Source: Parelaphostrongylus tenuis (taxonomy: Eukaryota > Nematoda > Chromadorea > Rhabditida > Metastrongylidae). Taken from it: 64,000 nt of DNA. Position numbers and translations under genes: made by a program. Below are positions 14,601 through 29,600 of the stretch, in pieces (the stretch's first letter is position 1; each line of letters opens with the position of its first letter). Under the pieces are notes generated by a model, which was not told the DNA's origin, did no database searches, and worked only from the letters and a program-made list of their open reading frames with translations. The DNA lies in NCBI GenBank assembly GCA_019055375.1, contig JAHQIW010005549.1:149111-213110 (forward strand), given 5' to 3'.

Positions 14601-17579
14601 TTGATTCCAGGTCTATCTTTGTGGGGCCGGCTTCAAAGGAATTGAATGTATCGATAGTTGTGCACCGTCTCAGTGGTTTAAACGACTGTTCAAGAAAGTA
14701 TGAAAGTTTATTTGAGTACTGCTCCTACAAAGTTTTTCGTTTTTCGTCCTTCCTTTCTTCCTCTCTCTTTCATTCGGTCTTTTTTCACATAAATTTTATC
14801 ACTCTTATGAGAATTTTGATATTCACAGATCATTTGGAATTAGTGCATCGAATTTTGACAAAAAAATCTCTTTGTCCAACTGTCAGTTGCAATTCTTTTA
14901 CACAGAGAAAAAAAAAGAATATCTCAAAAGTAAATGGAAAGGACTTCTCCAGTCTTACACTTGTCGCTTTTTTTGTTTTGAAAATATTCGTTTGATTTAG
15001 CTGCCACTGTGACGGCGGTGATCCATGCGATCAGGAAACGGGGCGTTGTCCAAATGGTAGATGTTCACCTGGCTGGAAAGGCGCACCAATCTGTGACGAA
15101 GGTTTTTATTTGGAAACTTTGTTCTGAGCAATGACCTATATTCACTAGGCTTGCTCAAAACTTATACATAAAGTGTTCATGCTATCCTCAAAGATATTGA
15201 ATCCTATGTGAATTCATCTAGAAAATTAATGCGTTGTGATTTGTTTACTTGCGCAAAAACCAACCACAAATTGATTACGCTCAGTATTATTTCTTCTACC
15301 TTGTCGAATTCAGATGAAGACGAATGTGAGCTGGAAGATGTGTGTCCGTCGTCTCAGCCGGATTGTATGAATACCCCTGGCTCATATCTGTGCATTTGTT
15401 TCGAGTACGACGAACAAAACCAACGTTGCAAAGGTTAGACATTTAGTGAACTCATCGTCACTGGAACGGAATGAAAGCTTACTATAGAGGAAGAGGATGA
15501 GAGAGAGGACGAGATTAGAGGAGTAAAAAGGGAGAAGAGAGAGTGATAGTGTCGTCGCTTTTGTGTTATAGAAGAGAGGAACTTAGTGGTAAGGGAGTGT
15601 AACTTCTCAGCTGAGAAGAAATATATATGACATCATTAACTAGGACAACAAGTTCTAGTAGGCATTATGTATGTAGATAGAGATGATCAAGAAGGTTGGA
15701 AAGAAAGGGAGTTTTATGCTTGGGGAAGCCACGTTAAGCCATTAATAATCCGTCTAATCACATCGTCGTGGTGACACATTTAAATAAAAAGGTTCGCAAA
15801 CAGAACTGCCTTTTTGTCTGGATGTGAGAGATATGCTGTCACTCTTTTTTCCACTACGTGGAGTCCTCTACTTCTAGCTTCAATTAGTTTTTCGTCTTAT
15901 GATTTGAATTTTATTAGAGAGTGATGTAGCCATTTGGTCACACACTGAGACTTTTCCAAACTAAAAAGAGTTGGAGTGAAAACGGAGTGCCGTAGCCGAA
16001 TGGTAGTGATACTCGCCGCGGAGCGCGCGTGCTAAGCCCACCCCCCAACGCTTTGCGGTAGTCACCAACGCACGCCCCAAGCAGCTCCTCAGCTAGGCTA
16101 TCCTCGACATCTACTCGAATTTCGTAGAATACTGAATGAGCACGTCTCCTTGCAATCTGGAGGACAGCTTGGCTGCGGCGCCGTTCGTTGGTGACTACCT
16201 CATTGCGATGGGGGCGGGACATAGCCCGCGCGCTCCGCGACGAGCATCACTACCACTGGACCACGGCACTCCGTTGTCTCTCCGAATTTTTTCGCCCTGA
16301 AATACTTCCACTATGATGACAATTGGTAGCATCACTATTTAACAGCGATTAAATCATAGTGCTGTCTAATCGGAAACTATTGGCGTAAATCACTATCACA
16401 CATGATATCTAACCTTCGAGTATGCAACGTGCAAAACCTGCACCACTGTTGAGACTGACGTTCGAAGGGGTTCTTCACTGCTTCATATTTCTTTCAATTG
16501 CTTCTACTCTGATGAAAGGTATAAATATGTATATTCATAGGTTCACCATTGCCAACAACATCTGAGGAAAAGATTCCCGTTAGAGTGGTTCCTCTGCAAC
16601 CGTCGTTTGGAGGACGAAAGACAACACCTTCGACGAAACCATTTATGGGCCGAAATCGATTTGTATCTACTGCATTCCCTAGTACTACAAGAACATTATC
16701 GCATACTGTGAGGGAAGAAGAGCTTAGGAAATAGTGTAATATTTCGGACATTGTCACTATTGCAGTCAAAATTTATTACTACTACCATGAGAAGCACGAC
16801 GAGAACCACCTCTACCGTAAGGAGCAGCACAAGTACCACCACATTCTCCACTATCGCAAGCACTGTGCAATCACCCAGTGCTGCCAAAGTGATCGAATTC
16901 AAAGCATTGAAGTTCAAACCAGTGAGTGCTCGATATGAGCTTACGCTATTAATTCAGTAGAATCATCGACTGAAAGACTGCAAAAAGATTCTTCTCTAGT
17001 TTTTTTTTAGCACCTCGGACCAAAAAACGTTAACCATTTCAATTCAAGTAGCCACCCTTCTAAATTATATGCTTTTACGATGTAGATTTGAACACATAAA
17101 TAGCTGGAGAACGAATTCATTCCGAGATAATCGAAACTGAACGGCAAGTGTGTGAAAATTTCTTTATTTCTGCTGCTTTTGTAGCATTGTTATGGTATAG
17201 TAACTATATATTGAACAATGCCAAATAATATGCAAAATTCTGGAACTCAGACAGCAGCTGACCCATGTTTACCCTTACTCCGCGCGAATGCTAACTAGTA
17301 CATTATCGTATCTCTTGCTCTGCTAGTACTCTTTCTTCGATATAAGAAGGGTATCGATGCTGTCTGCAACCACATCATATTGGCTCGAAGCTAGTTAAGC
17401 TCTCAGCTATTCAACAGCCAGTATTCGCCCCACTTTAGCATGGAAGTGTTGGTGCAATAAGTACAGTATTGGCTATATAGGGAACATCATTACACTGGTA
17501 CAAAGGCGGTAAAAATAAGGAAATCTTGTGAATTGCACAATTAAATAACACATATATATGTACACGAATACACATGTAC

Positions 17580-17624
<45 letters not shown>

Positions 17625-20600
17625 ATATATGTACATATATGCACATATATATAAATACAGGGTGTGTAAGAAGTTTTGACAGTTTTTCACTTATCTCATC
17701 GTAGAAAATATCGCACAAACAAATGAATTCTTTGAATTGACCGAGTAATTACGTTTACCAGATCAACAATTATAACATTAAGCAAGAATATGAATGTCAT
17801 ACTATTAATTTCTAATGTTTTTGAAACCTTGCTTGAAATAACATAATCTATTAACATTTTTCCAGCCTTTCATGAGGTCTGTCGAAGCACTTACACAGTA
17901 CAAGACACTTGTTTTGGCATTACAGCCTCGTCCGAGGTGAGCTACCTTTCGGATCAGTCGGCTCTTCTACAGATATCTGTTGCATATAGGAATCAATGCC
18001 GAACTATTCACACGCGCCATGTTTTATCAGCCACGAGCAGTCAAATATAAACACTGACCGCTGGATGATCTTTTCAACAAACGGCACGTGTAAATAGTTT
18101 GGCATTGGCTTCTATATACAAGGGATATCTCCCCGCAGAACTGACTGAACCGAAAGGCACCGCGCCACTGACGGGGTGTAATGACAAAACACTTCCCTGC
18201 ACTGTATAAGTGCCATAACAAGCCTCATAAAAGGCTCAAAATGCATCCAGAATAAACAAAAAACTTATAATAAATTCTCAAAATTTCCTTCTTTGGCCTC
18301 TACACATTTACGAAGTTACTTGCTAAAATTTCCAACGATTCTCGCGCACGTTTTCACCGTAATTTCTTTTTGAACGCGTGTCAAGGCCATTGTAACGCGT
18401 CCACGCTAGTGTATCAAATAGCCGAAACTTTTTCTTACAGTATGGACTATACGAACTAATCCATTGGGTTTAGATCAGGTAAGTCTGACGGCCAAATGTC
18501 CTTGGGCCAAATGCCTGTAAGCACCTCTTTAGAAATGGTAATTGTTGAGCGGGCCAAATGCGCAGGAGCACAGTCGTGCTGGAGCGTAAATCCATCGGTG
18601 CTACAGTGGTGATACTACAAGGCTTCAGTACGCCCCGCACAACTTACTGCTGATAACTGGCAGCGTTGACTTTGACGTTTGTGTTGATGAAGACCATCGA
18701 CGTCTTTCCGATGGGCATATGCCGATCCAGACAATCATAAAGGCCGGAAAATGACTGCGGCCCACGGTTTTTACTAATGAGAACTTCTGCTGATTTTTCT
18801 TGAGAAGCTGACGTCAATTGTGGCGATTTTGGAGTGGCTCGACCATAATTGTCTTCTCATCCGTAAAGCACCTTCGACTCTTTGTAAGCGTTCTTTCATC
18901 TTTTTGTTCAGAAAGTGAAGCGAGCGATCTTGTAACTGCCTAGCTTTAGCTTTTTTGACAATGCTCCGGACGATCCACTCGCTAATCCCAAGCATCCTCA
19001 GGCATTTTCCGTATCGAACGCTCCGGGATTCGTTGAATCTGGTAACGGATCCTTTGAGTTTTCTGGAGTAATCGAAACAACTGGACAACCTTTTCAAATT
19101 ACTCCTCAATCCCTTTAGTCTTCTTCAAACGTTTCGCGGTTCCGTAGACGTTTCCTGGTTTGAAGTCAGTCGATTTTGACAGTCTCGGCCGTTTTCATTC
19201 CCGTTTTGTGTAACTCAGCTACTGCGATAGGTTGATTTTTACTATTCGTAACTTGAGCACATCCGAAAATAGACAGGTAGATAAAACAGACCTGAGACCA
19301 GAGTTGAGCAAGGAATTCAATAAAGTTATCGGCATTAATAAAGAAGTATTATATAAGTGCTAAAATTAACAAAATACGTAATTATTGCACTTTTGTCTGC
19401 ATCGTGTATGTACATTCAGGTAATGCTAATCAAACCGTATATCATATATATATATATATATGTTCATATATACCTATGCATATATGTGCACATATATACA
19501 AATATATATATATATATCCACGAACCTCCCTCTTTGAGGGATCCCGCTCGCTTTGTCGCAAGGGCACGTTGCGCGTCCCCAGGTGGTGGGTATGGAAAAA
19601 ACGCGAACTAAAAGCGACCATGCTTCCCAAAGACGCAGTTGGATTCAGATGATGAGTTCCTGCTTCTGAGCGGCACTTGACAAGACTCTATTTCTACGAG
19701 TCATGTCGGCAAAGTCTGCAATCAAGCGATTGGGAAGTACATGGAAGGCGGTTAAAAGTCGCCTCCAACAAATAAGCTCCTCCCGCTCCTACGAGAGAGA
19801 CTGGCAAGCTGCTCCTGAGTACCCAGCCCCACGTTTAGAGCCTCGCAAGCTATACGTTGGGTACCAAAATGCCAAAAACAGCAACAAATGAGGGCCTCGT
19901 TCCCCTGAACCCGAATGAGCCCCTGGTACGGCAGCGCCAGGTAGGTCTAGTACGGAGATCCTGCTAAAATTCCAGAGCCAAACTAGGCTGCCAAGTTGCA
20001 ATGCAAGAACCCTTGTTTACGAATCCGCTATAAAATATATATTGATCCACTCAAGAAGGATGAGGTACGACGTCAATGGCCTGACTGAGACGAGAAAAGG
20101 CCATCCTTTTCACGCTGTTTAGCTATGACGAAAACGAAGTAGAAGCGTTCTATGTGGACCTCGAAAAATTCTTCAGAAAAGATCATGCATTCTCCAAGGT
20201 CATTGTCGGAATTTTTTATGGAAAAACTAGACCTAGAAGAACGTCTGAGAAACGTCACATTGAGATCCACGGACTAGAATGGAATGAACAGGGTGACAGG
20301 CTTTCTGAGTTTATCAAGACGACCCAAACCATCCATGGTTACTCACAATTTCAAAAACCTCACTTTCAGCGATGGTGGGAGTCTCCCAATGGAGGGTAAC
20401 ATAACGAAATAGACCACATCTTTGTAAATCAAATGTTTTGCCTTGCCGATGTCGGTGTTGTTCTCAAGTTCTACACGTGATGAGACCATCGCCTCCTTCG
20501 CGCAACGTTCCATTTTTCGCGAAGAGGAGAGAAAGCCGCTGAATTCAAACAACAAAGCCCAAAGCTACCCTAAATTTGAATGTAATCAAGTCATTATTCG

Positions 20601-23600
20601 GCTCTTGGGAAGACACCGTTGTCGACAGCACCGACGAAGACTACGATTGGCTTGATGAATATCTTCACGTTAGCGCTTCGAAAGGCAAGAGTCCTAAAGT
20701 CACGAAGAGACGCTTATCTTCGCAGACACTTGAGCTGATACGTCAACGTGGAATCGCACGAGCTAGAGGCCTAACGTCCGAACTTGCGAAACGCTGCAGA
20801 GAAGGGATAAGAAAAGGCCTCAAGAGAGACGAGCGATGGTTATGGCAGAACCTGCAGAAGCTGGGAAGAGCAGTCGCAAAGCCCAAAGAGGTTTCGCCAA
20901 TTATAAGACCAAGATTATTGCACTCCGATGCCCTGACGAGGACACTTACAGCTTCCAGTAGGGCTATGAAGGAGATCCTCCATCAATACTACTTGGATCT
21001 CTTCGCTAGCCATGTCCTCTTACCGTCATATAAATTGAAAGAGGACGAATATGTCGATCCACCGGTCCTTCCTTCCGAAATTCGACATGCTATATCGTCG
21101 GTGAAGAACAACACATGGTCCAGACAGGATTAGAACAAAACACCTGAAGAACCTGCCGCCAGTTCTCATCAACACCCTGACTCGGCTCTTCACCAACTAC
21201 CTGTCAGACTGAACGTTTCCCATTCAATGGAAAACCAGCAAGACCGTGTTGTTGTTTAGAAAAGGAGACCTTCACGTCATAGGCAATTATCGCCCAATCT
21301 GCCTTCTGTCCGTTGTCTATAAACTCTTCATTCGAGTCATCTTAAACAGGATTAACTGAACACTGGACGAAGAACAGCCATGCGAACAAGCAGGGTTCCG
21401 AAAAGGATTTAATACCACAGACCACATTTACACGATTACAAGACTCACTGAAGTTTCACGAGAGTATAAACAACCACTCTGTCTCACTTCCATCGATCTG
21501 AAGTAAGCCTGAAGTAAGATTTGATTCAGTGAAAACAGATGCGATTATAGAGGCTTTGGATAGCCAGGCCGTCTCTACTCGGTACATAGTGAATCTTCAT
21601 GAGCTTTATAAAGATTTCACGACTAAAATATCTCCATTCTACAACAATATCACCATTGACGTAAGAAGAGTGGTACGACGGGGCGAAACAGTTTCGCCAA
21701 AACTATTCACTGCCACCCTGCAAAATGCCATGCGAGCATTAGAATGGAACGATATGGGAGTGAAAATTGACGGTCGACAAGAAAACCATCTTCACTTTGC
21801 TGATGATATCGTCCTCACAACACCAAACATCAGCCAAGCGCAACGAATGTTGACCAATTCCGATAACGCCTGTGGAAAGATTGGTCTTCAACTAGATCTA
21901 ACGAAAACGGTGTTCATGAGGACCGGATAGGTTTTGAATACCCCATTCACGCGCAACAGAACGAGCATCTCCGAATGCTCCACTTACGTCTATCTAGGTC
22001 GTGAAATCAACATGATGAACGACCTAGCTCCAGAGTTGAGCAGGAGGAAACGAACGGCTTGGGGAACGTTTGAGAGCATCGAAGATGTAGTGAAGAGGAC
22101 AAAGAAGATCTGACTCCGTGCCCACGTTTTCGACTCGGCGATAATCCCTGCCCTAAGGTATGCAGCAGAAATCTGGTCGCTACGTAAGCCGATGAAAGAC
22201 CATTGGCGTTATCGAACGTGCAGTCGAGACGTCGATCCAATGAGTATCCCGTATCTCACAAATGAAAGGAAGGATTCGAAGTTCCGACCTACGTCAATGA
22301 TCGAAAATCGGAGACGCCGTTCTACACGCCAGGATATCGAAAATAAGGTGGGCCGGAAACGTGATGCGCTTTAACGACAGCCGATTCACGAGAGCCATTA
22401 CCGACTGAATTCCTCGGGACATCAAGCGCTCTACAGGAATACCACCGACCCGTTGGTCTGATTTCTTCACGAAAGCTATAGAAGAAAGATATGATGCCAG
22501 CGAATCCCTAGAGCAATGAAGACCCACTGTGCTACTATTGCACGCGATAGGGAAAAATGGAAGTGTTGTTGGTACCCGCTGGAGTCACTCGACGACCAAC
22601 GGGACAACAGGTGATATAGGTGAAATATATATAAATTTATATATACACAGTGGCTCAGCATAACTGAGTTTACTGTTGATATGTGCTTGACAGAATAGAG
22701 GTAGCACAGCAAAGGCCTTTGTAGTGCATTGGTCATCACGCGCCTACAGCAAGTTTGAAACACGGACTCAAATCTAGCGCAAGTTCACAGCCCTGCACAT
22801 AAATCAGCATTCTTGATCAACAAATGCTTAGAAACATAACGACAGTATGCCCACATGCCTTTATATTAATAGACGTTATGATTAGTGGGCAAAACTGTTC
22901 TTTTTAATACTTTTTATGTTCATATAGCAATGTATAGCAATAAATCCATCTTAGCACACTCCGACGTGTCCACCTTGTGATAATCATGCCACATGCCGAG
23001 ACGGAAGTTGTGAATGTCATGCTGGTTGGAAATCCTATAAGAATATGTAAGTTAATTTTATAAAATGAGTGGAAAATTGTTCTCGGACCTACTACCTATT
23101 AACCTCAACATTCTTTAATAGGAAACTCAGTCAGTGGAAAATTGTGTTTTTCTTTTGAGAAGAAGTACTTTGTACAGGAAATTATGACGAAATTATTGTG
23201 TTTTTTGTGCGTTCATTGTCAACATGTCTTCCTCGTGTAAGAAATCCCAAGTTCGTTCAAAACTTGTAAGAAATCAATAACGAGCAAAGAATAGCTGCAT
23301 GCAAATGTTCATGTGTTTTCCTTTTCGATTATGGACCTTAAAATAGTAACTCTAAGGAATTACGGTTACAAAATAATCATCTGTAGAAGAATTAGCAGAT
23401 TTCGAAAATCTCTGACAGAAATTGAATAGTTAATTGAACCTGCTGGAAAATAATTGTAATCTCAATTTTTTTTTGATCCAAAAACATTCTATCATCAAAA
23501 CGGCAAATTTCAGAAGTGCATAAATGCGTTTGCTTTTGCACCAACCATATGCTATGAACTGTGAATGCCTTGTCATTACAAGAATATTAATCTATTTGCT

Positions 23601-26600
23601 GCGGATCACAGATGGCGAATGAAGGGTTATATGAAGACCAGAAGCGGCTATAAATTCGCTCTAAAACATAGATGAAATGAGCGGATGAGGTCTCTAAGAG
23701 ATAACTAAAATTAAGGGACCTTCAGTTTCTTCGCAGTGACTTACTCCTTAAATGTTCAGGTAATCATAGTTTTTACACAGCTGTGCAGATATTCATACTG
23801 TATGTAGATTTTATTTTATGAATCAACAAAACGAACTGTGAAACTATGATCTGCATCGATTGTGATCTGATCGTCTCTTAGAAGTTCATCTGTTGTAAGG
23901 AAAGTTATCATTTTGAAAAGTAATGCTTTTTGGCTCAGCCGAGTGTGATGAGCCCATTGAGTAGTTTTGGCGTTCATTAACGATATATGGAGATTTTAAC
24001 TTGCGTTCACTTGAGTCAGTTGGTTTATCACACAGTTCGAAATACTGCAGATGACGTTCTTCGTGATAAGAAAAAGATAACAATTTCGACGCAGCTCACT
24101 AGACACCGTATACCGTCCGACGTCATCGGTGCATTTCCCTTTATTCTCTTAATTTTGCTTATAGCATAATCTTTTTCTCAAATTTATTCACATCTCAAGC
24201 AGCCACTTAACATGATATTGACTACGTTCACATTTAATTAACGAAAGCTTGTCAAGTCTTGTCAGTTTGCATATTAAAGTACACCATCTTTGACTGATAT
24301 CCTCAAAAATTCATTGCCAAAGTTGTGCTATAATTCGCTGGTGTATTGCAGATGTGTTGACATTGACGAATGCGCCGAGAGTTCAGTTTGCGGTGCTAAT
24401 TCTGAATGTGTGAATCGACCAGGAACTTACGACTGTGTTTTGCAACAAAGGTTACCGCTTCGTCGACGGTGCCTGCGTTGGTCAGTTACGGAGAGGTTTT
24501 TGCATGATTTATGAGCTGTTTGTGATGTACGAATCTTCCCGTCTGTTAGTCTTCGGAGTGCATGTGACCAGTGGCTGGAGATGCTCTGCATCTCACATAT
24601 GGTCGATGTTTTTGATCTCACGCTCATGGCCCAACGAACCTTCCACCCCTTCGGTGTAGATAAAATGGTACCAGAGTTGTCTGAGAATATAGCTACACTG
24701 ATTGATATAACGATGAGCCACCGCGAATCATTGTAGAGGCTATATATGCATGCATCTAATCAACTCAGTTGAAGCTAAAAATCAAAGACGAATGCATAAC
24801 GCATCCCTCAGGGATTGATCAACGCTAAGGATTTATTATTCTTTTTTTGTTATCCTTACTGATGAGCTAAACACAAGTGAAATTTATCGTATTAAAAATC
24901 ATATCAACACTCAGTTGCGACGGTATGGGATAATTACAAAAGATGTTTGAATCTTCAAGATACTTGGAAAGGATGTATACACTGCCACATCCTTTTTGCC
25001 ACCGAAGAGGGTCTTAATTTTTGTACAAGATTCCACTAAGTCCTTTCAAACGAAGGTAATTTTGTTCCTGGGACCTGATCACATTGTGCAGTTGGAAGGT
25101 TGGCACCCAAAGGTTGTGCAGTAAGACTGTCTAGACTACCTTTGACTGAGATCTCCATAATCAGTTTCTTAAGTTAAGCTGAAAATTGCAGACATTGACG
25201 AGTGCCAAGAAGGTGCCGTGTGCGGCGAAGGGCAAGGTGTCGAGTGTCTCAATCATCCCGGTTTGTATGAATGTAAATGTAAGGATGGATTTGGTGGTGA
25301 TCCACAAAAGGGTTGTTCTGGTCGGTGAATTTTTGTTTCTCGTTATATTATAATATCAAAGAATTAAATAGAAGTCAATTGAAATGAAATATGATTAATA
25401 TCTATCGGTGTGTGTAGGTTCATTGCCGATATCAACTACCAAGCCAGATTGTTGATAAATTGATACGTTGTTTTGTAGGAACAGGAGTAGCACAGCAGCC
25501 CTCAATAGTGCAATTAGTTAAGCACGCCACCCCTGAAAAGGTGAAATGCGGATTCGAGTCTCGCATTACGTCACAGATTTACACATCACTCAACATCATT
25601 GGGCTTTTCTATGAGATCATACCACTGCTAAAAGCAATTAAATGAAAGCAATTCTGTTTCTTCATACATATATCAAAGAACTCCATCAATGTATGTTTCA
25701 TTTCTTACCATTGTTCAAGCCAAACAACTGCATTATTTCGTGTGATTGCTAAATGTCTATTTTCGTCATCGGAATAGTAAAACGAACTTAATCAAATCGA
25801 ATAGTTTTTATTTGATCTTTGTAGCTTACGCTATAACGCATCTATCTGTCGGCAACCAACCATCAACGATTTTGGCCCAGGTAGTCGATATCGACAATTA
25901 ATCAGTCATGAGCTTAATCGGATTGCACGCTCACAGGCAGACGCACGCCAAAAAGTGAATACGCATACTGTATACAGTAATCTGTCAAAAGCCATCCTCT
26001 TTTTCCGTTATCTGTATTTTTTCTCAGAGGCTGTGGGCACATTGGTTCGGTGAAATGATAGCATTTAATTACAAAAACATTGTATTCTCGGCACAGGAAT
26101 TGTTCTACTTCTGCAATAATCACATTTTACAGACGTGGACGAATGTGCGTTAGACCTACAGCATTGTGGACAACACACGAAATGCATAAATACGGTATGA
26201 ATTTGGTTTATCTCGTAGATGAATCTGGCTATCATAAATGAGCAAACAGAACTATAGTATCGCTTTTCTCCAAAATCTTTTTCAGTTTGAGATTTATCAT
26301 TGTCATTTTTATGATAAGTGGCAGAATTCGTCATGTAGTACTATTTATTTTGATTTTATCATTTTTTTTTTTTCGAGAAGTTTGGAACACCTAAGGAATT
26401 AGATTAACATGTAGCATTTTCATGGTTTTTTTTTTCGAGCCCTACGGTTTGTTCCTAAATGATGAAGTTTGTGCAAACTAACGAAAAACTTTGTGAATGA
26501 CCTATTGAATTGATCGTTCACGTCGCACATAAACAACCGTTAACTCATATAGATCATTGTGGATAATGCACAAGTGCCTCATTTAATTTTGGGAATCCAT

Positions 26601-29600
26601 ATTCTCTTGTTTCTTTGTGGCAAGTCAAACCTATTGTAGAAACGTCTCTAGCAACGATGCGCTGTACATGTAAGCTATTGTTCAAATGTGGTTATTTCAT
26701 TATGTTGATTGAGTTGATCCCCCTTGTGATCCTATCACAGACACCCTAGTATATTTTTCCGGGGTGAAAGTTTGGTATCAATTTTCCGACTTCGGACACA
26801 TGGTATCCTGGGTTGACTCGATGCGGTATCAAGCCAGGATGTGCTTATGCAAGGCGCCTCTCTACCATTTCACTAATAGCGTGAATCAAGCTTATTGAAG
26901 TTAACTTATTATGAGATAGATGATATATAAATCACATCAGAAGACACAAGCAAATATCTATGACAAGTGAAGCGGTTAACTGAAGATTTCAAGAGGTAAA
27001 ATGTGGAGGCGAAAATAAGGGTACGAAACATACTCATGTGAAGGAATCTCATGATAAATAGTTTCATCTGATACCGACCACTGGAAGTTGGTTGTTTGAG
27101 AGTGACTATATTTTATCAACTCGAGCTCGTTCCCAGTGTTTTCTTAAGACCAAGTTAATATTGCAATATTCCTGACAATTATTTTTGAGCCATGCATGTG
27201 GTCTGATAGGGGCACTTGTACAGTGCAATGCACGTGTTTCGGCCATGACAACCTCGTCATTGCACCGTGCCTTTCAGTGCCACTTAGTGATTTCTTTCAC
27301 TTGATGGCACGTGCTAATACTACGTCTGTTTCTCCTATATATAAAGGAGTTGGATTCCCCAAGAGGGATCGGCTAGGACGAAAGACATTATGCAACTGAC
27401 GAGGCTGTCAAGGTCGAAACATATATATTTCACTGTATGAGTGCTCATAACACACCATATGCTTGGCTCAAAAATAATTACCAGGAAATCACTCGAGTGT
27501 TGGGATAAACAGATTCTACACGTTCTAAAAGCGACTTGCTTTTTCCATAAGAAGAAAACTATAGTATGGTTCTTTAGACGATTCTTTTGAGGTTCACTTT
27601 ATAGATTGGCGGCTATGAGTGCGAATGTCTGCCTGGTTTCGAGCGAATCGCTGATGATGCGGGTTGCACAGACATTGACGAATGTTTCCTCTCGTTGTGT
27701 CACCCGGCTGCCATTTGTGCAAATCTTGATGGCTCGTTCTCCTGTAGTTGCCCAGATGGATTCGTCGGGGACGGAATGCAGTGTCATGGTTGGTAGCTCT
27801 GAGCAAATCTTACAACATTTGTTTCATATTTTCTCCAGTTATATTTATCAAGTGTTCTTATTTAAGAAACGATTCTTTATCCGATTGCGAACGATTCTAT
27901 AGTAATACCGAGAAAAGCAGATGCGATAGCAAAAATTGATCTGCCATCACCAATATTTGTATACGGAAAACCCTACAATACAATCTACGTGAGTAATTTT
28001 TTGGAGTATAAGAATAATCAGTTTTTACTATATCACTTTTTTTGACCTGTCTCACAGTTTTTTTCCACTGTGGTCTAAGTACTTCTAGCATTTCATTCGA
28101 CTCTTCGCTAGTTTGGGTAATTCATCTTCTTTACAAATGTCGAGCGCGTCTCCTTTCAATCTTGAGTTGTAGCCAGACTGGAGCGTTCCGTAATGCGTTT
28201 GTTGTCGAGAGCTGGAGAGTGTTGGGATGTCATGGGATCAACTACGCGTCGAGCGGAGTCGAGCCGCTCTGAGTTTCACGAACCAGTTTGCCACACCCCA
28301 CCGAGGATAATAATGAAGGAAACATACAGCTTTTCTCTACATAGACCATCTTTTATATCTAATGTGTGGATCCCAGCAATTCTTGGATCTAATTTGTCTT
28401 AATCTGATATGGATATTACATGTTTTGAGCCGATAGGTCTAGTGCTATATAGGCGCCTATTTCGTCCTATTGGGACTCATCAGTAGCACCCTCCTTCCGT
28501 TCCGTCGATCCCTTAAGGTGAAATAATCCTCTGAAGGTCGACGCCGAGTAAAAACTAAGCACCCAAAGTAGGATGATGGTATTATCTGACTTTGTGGTGA
28601 CCGGCAGTCGAGCTTGCGGCTTTTAAAATGAACTATACCTCTGCTATAGACCTCTCTTTTACAGACCCGCTCAAAATGATTTAATCTGATAAGGATATTA
28701 CATGTTTTGAGCCGATAGGTCTAGTGCTAAATAGGCGCCTATTTCGTCCTATTGGGATTCAAGGGATCGACGGAACCGAGGGAGGGTGCTACTGATGAGT
28801 TCCAATAGGACGAAATAGGCGCCTATTTAGCACTAGACCTATCGGCTCAAAACATGTAATATCCTTATCAGATTAAATCATTTTGAGCGGGTCTGTAAAA
28901 GAGCGGTCGATAGCAGAGGTCTAATTTGTCTCCCAACATCCACCATCGACGACAGTCTTCAAAGATTTTGAGTGTTTTGATTTAGTTGCTGCATGAGGAT
29001 TTTTGTTCTCTATATGAATGCTGTTGAATGCTGGTCTATTCGAATCTTTGTGCAGTCTTGGCATATCTAAGTGTGGCGTTCGCAAGTGAATCAAAAGAAG
29101 TGAATTGAGCTCAGTCAGGTTTTGTAACAATCTTCCGTACTTCTGGGAAAGCTCGGTGAACTCGGAGTTGGACCGAACAGAAATCAAATCATGGTAGCAA
29201 TTTTGCATCACCAAGGGAGCATTGACACATTGTTTCAATCGACTTATCTCCTGTCAAAAATCCATTGAAATTTGCAGATTTTCTTTTACTTCTACTGCAT
29301 AGCATGCATTTGATTGAAAAAACTTGTATAGCCAATTGAACGCACCAGAACTTTTTTTCTCACAAGCTTGTCAGGTTCAATTATTATATTAAATATACTG
29401 AATATTGAGAGCACCGAAGCGCCTTACATTCAATTTGTTTTCTCTTATTGATCGGCCACAAAGGTCTTGAAAACTTTTACGCGCTGTTTAGGCTGCTGTT
29501 TCACGACTTCGTTTTCGTTATGAATGTTGCAGAATTCTGGTTGAGACCATTATCTTTGCGATCTTAGGGATAGCCGGGTTAAGACGTCACCATGTTGATT

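Noticed and set aside
15938..16222. 94-codon minus-strand frame
   Set aside because: It lies across the GC-rich tRNA-like fold-back and has no domain.
16494..16917. Val/Leu-rich minus-strand frames of 91 and 73 codons
   Set aside because: They are shadows of the Thr/Ser-rich linker exons on the plus strand, which have good splice sites and phases.
17435..17718. Ile/Tyr-rich frames
   Set aside because: They are translations of a TA-rich microsatellite.
20576..21133. 185-codon frame as a host gene
   Set aside because: It is the linker region of the RTE element; the same sequence recurs at 37795-38187.
27594..27806. Minus-strand frames opposite exon 27605
   Set aside because: Shadows of an EGF exon.
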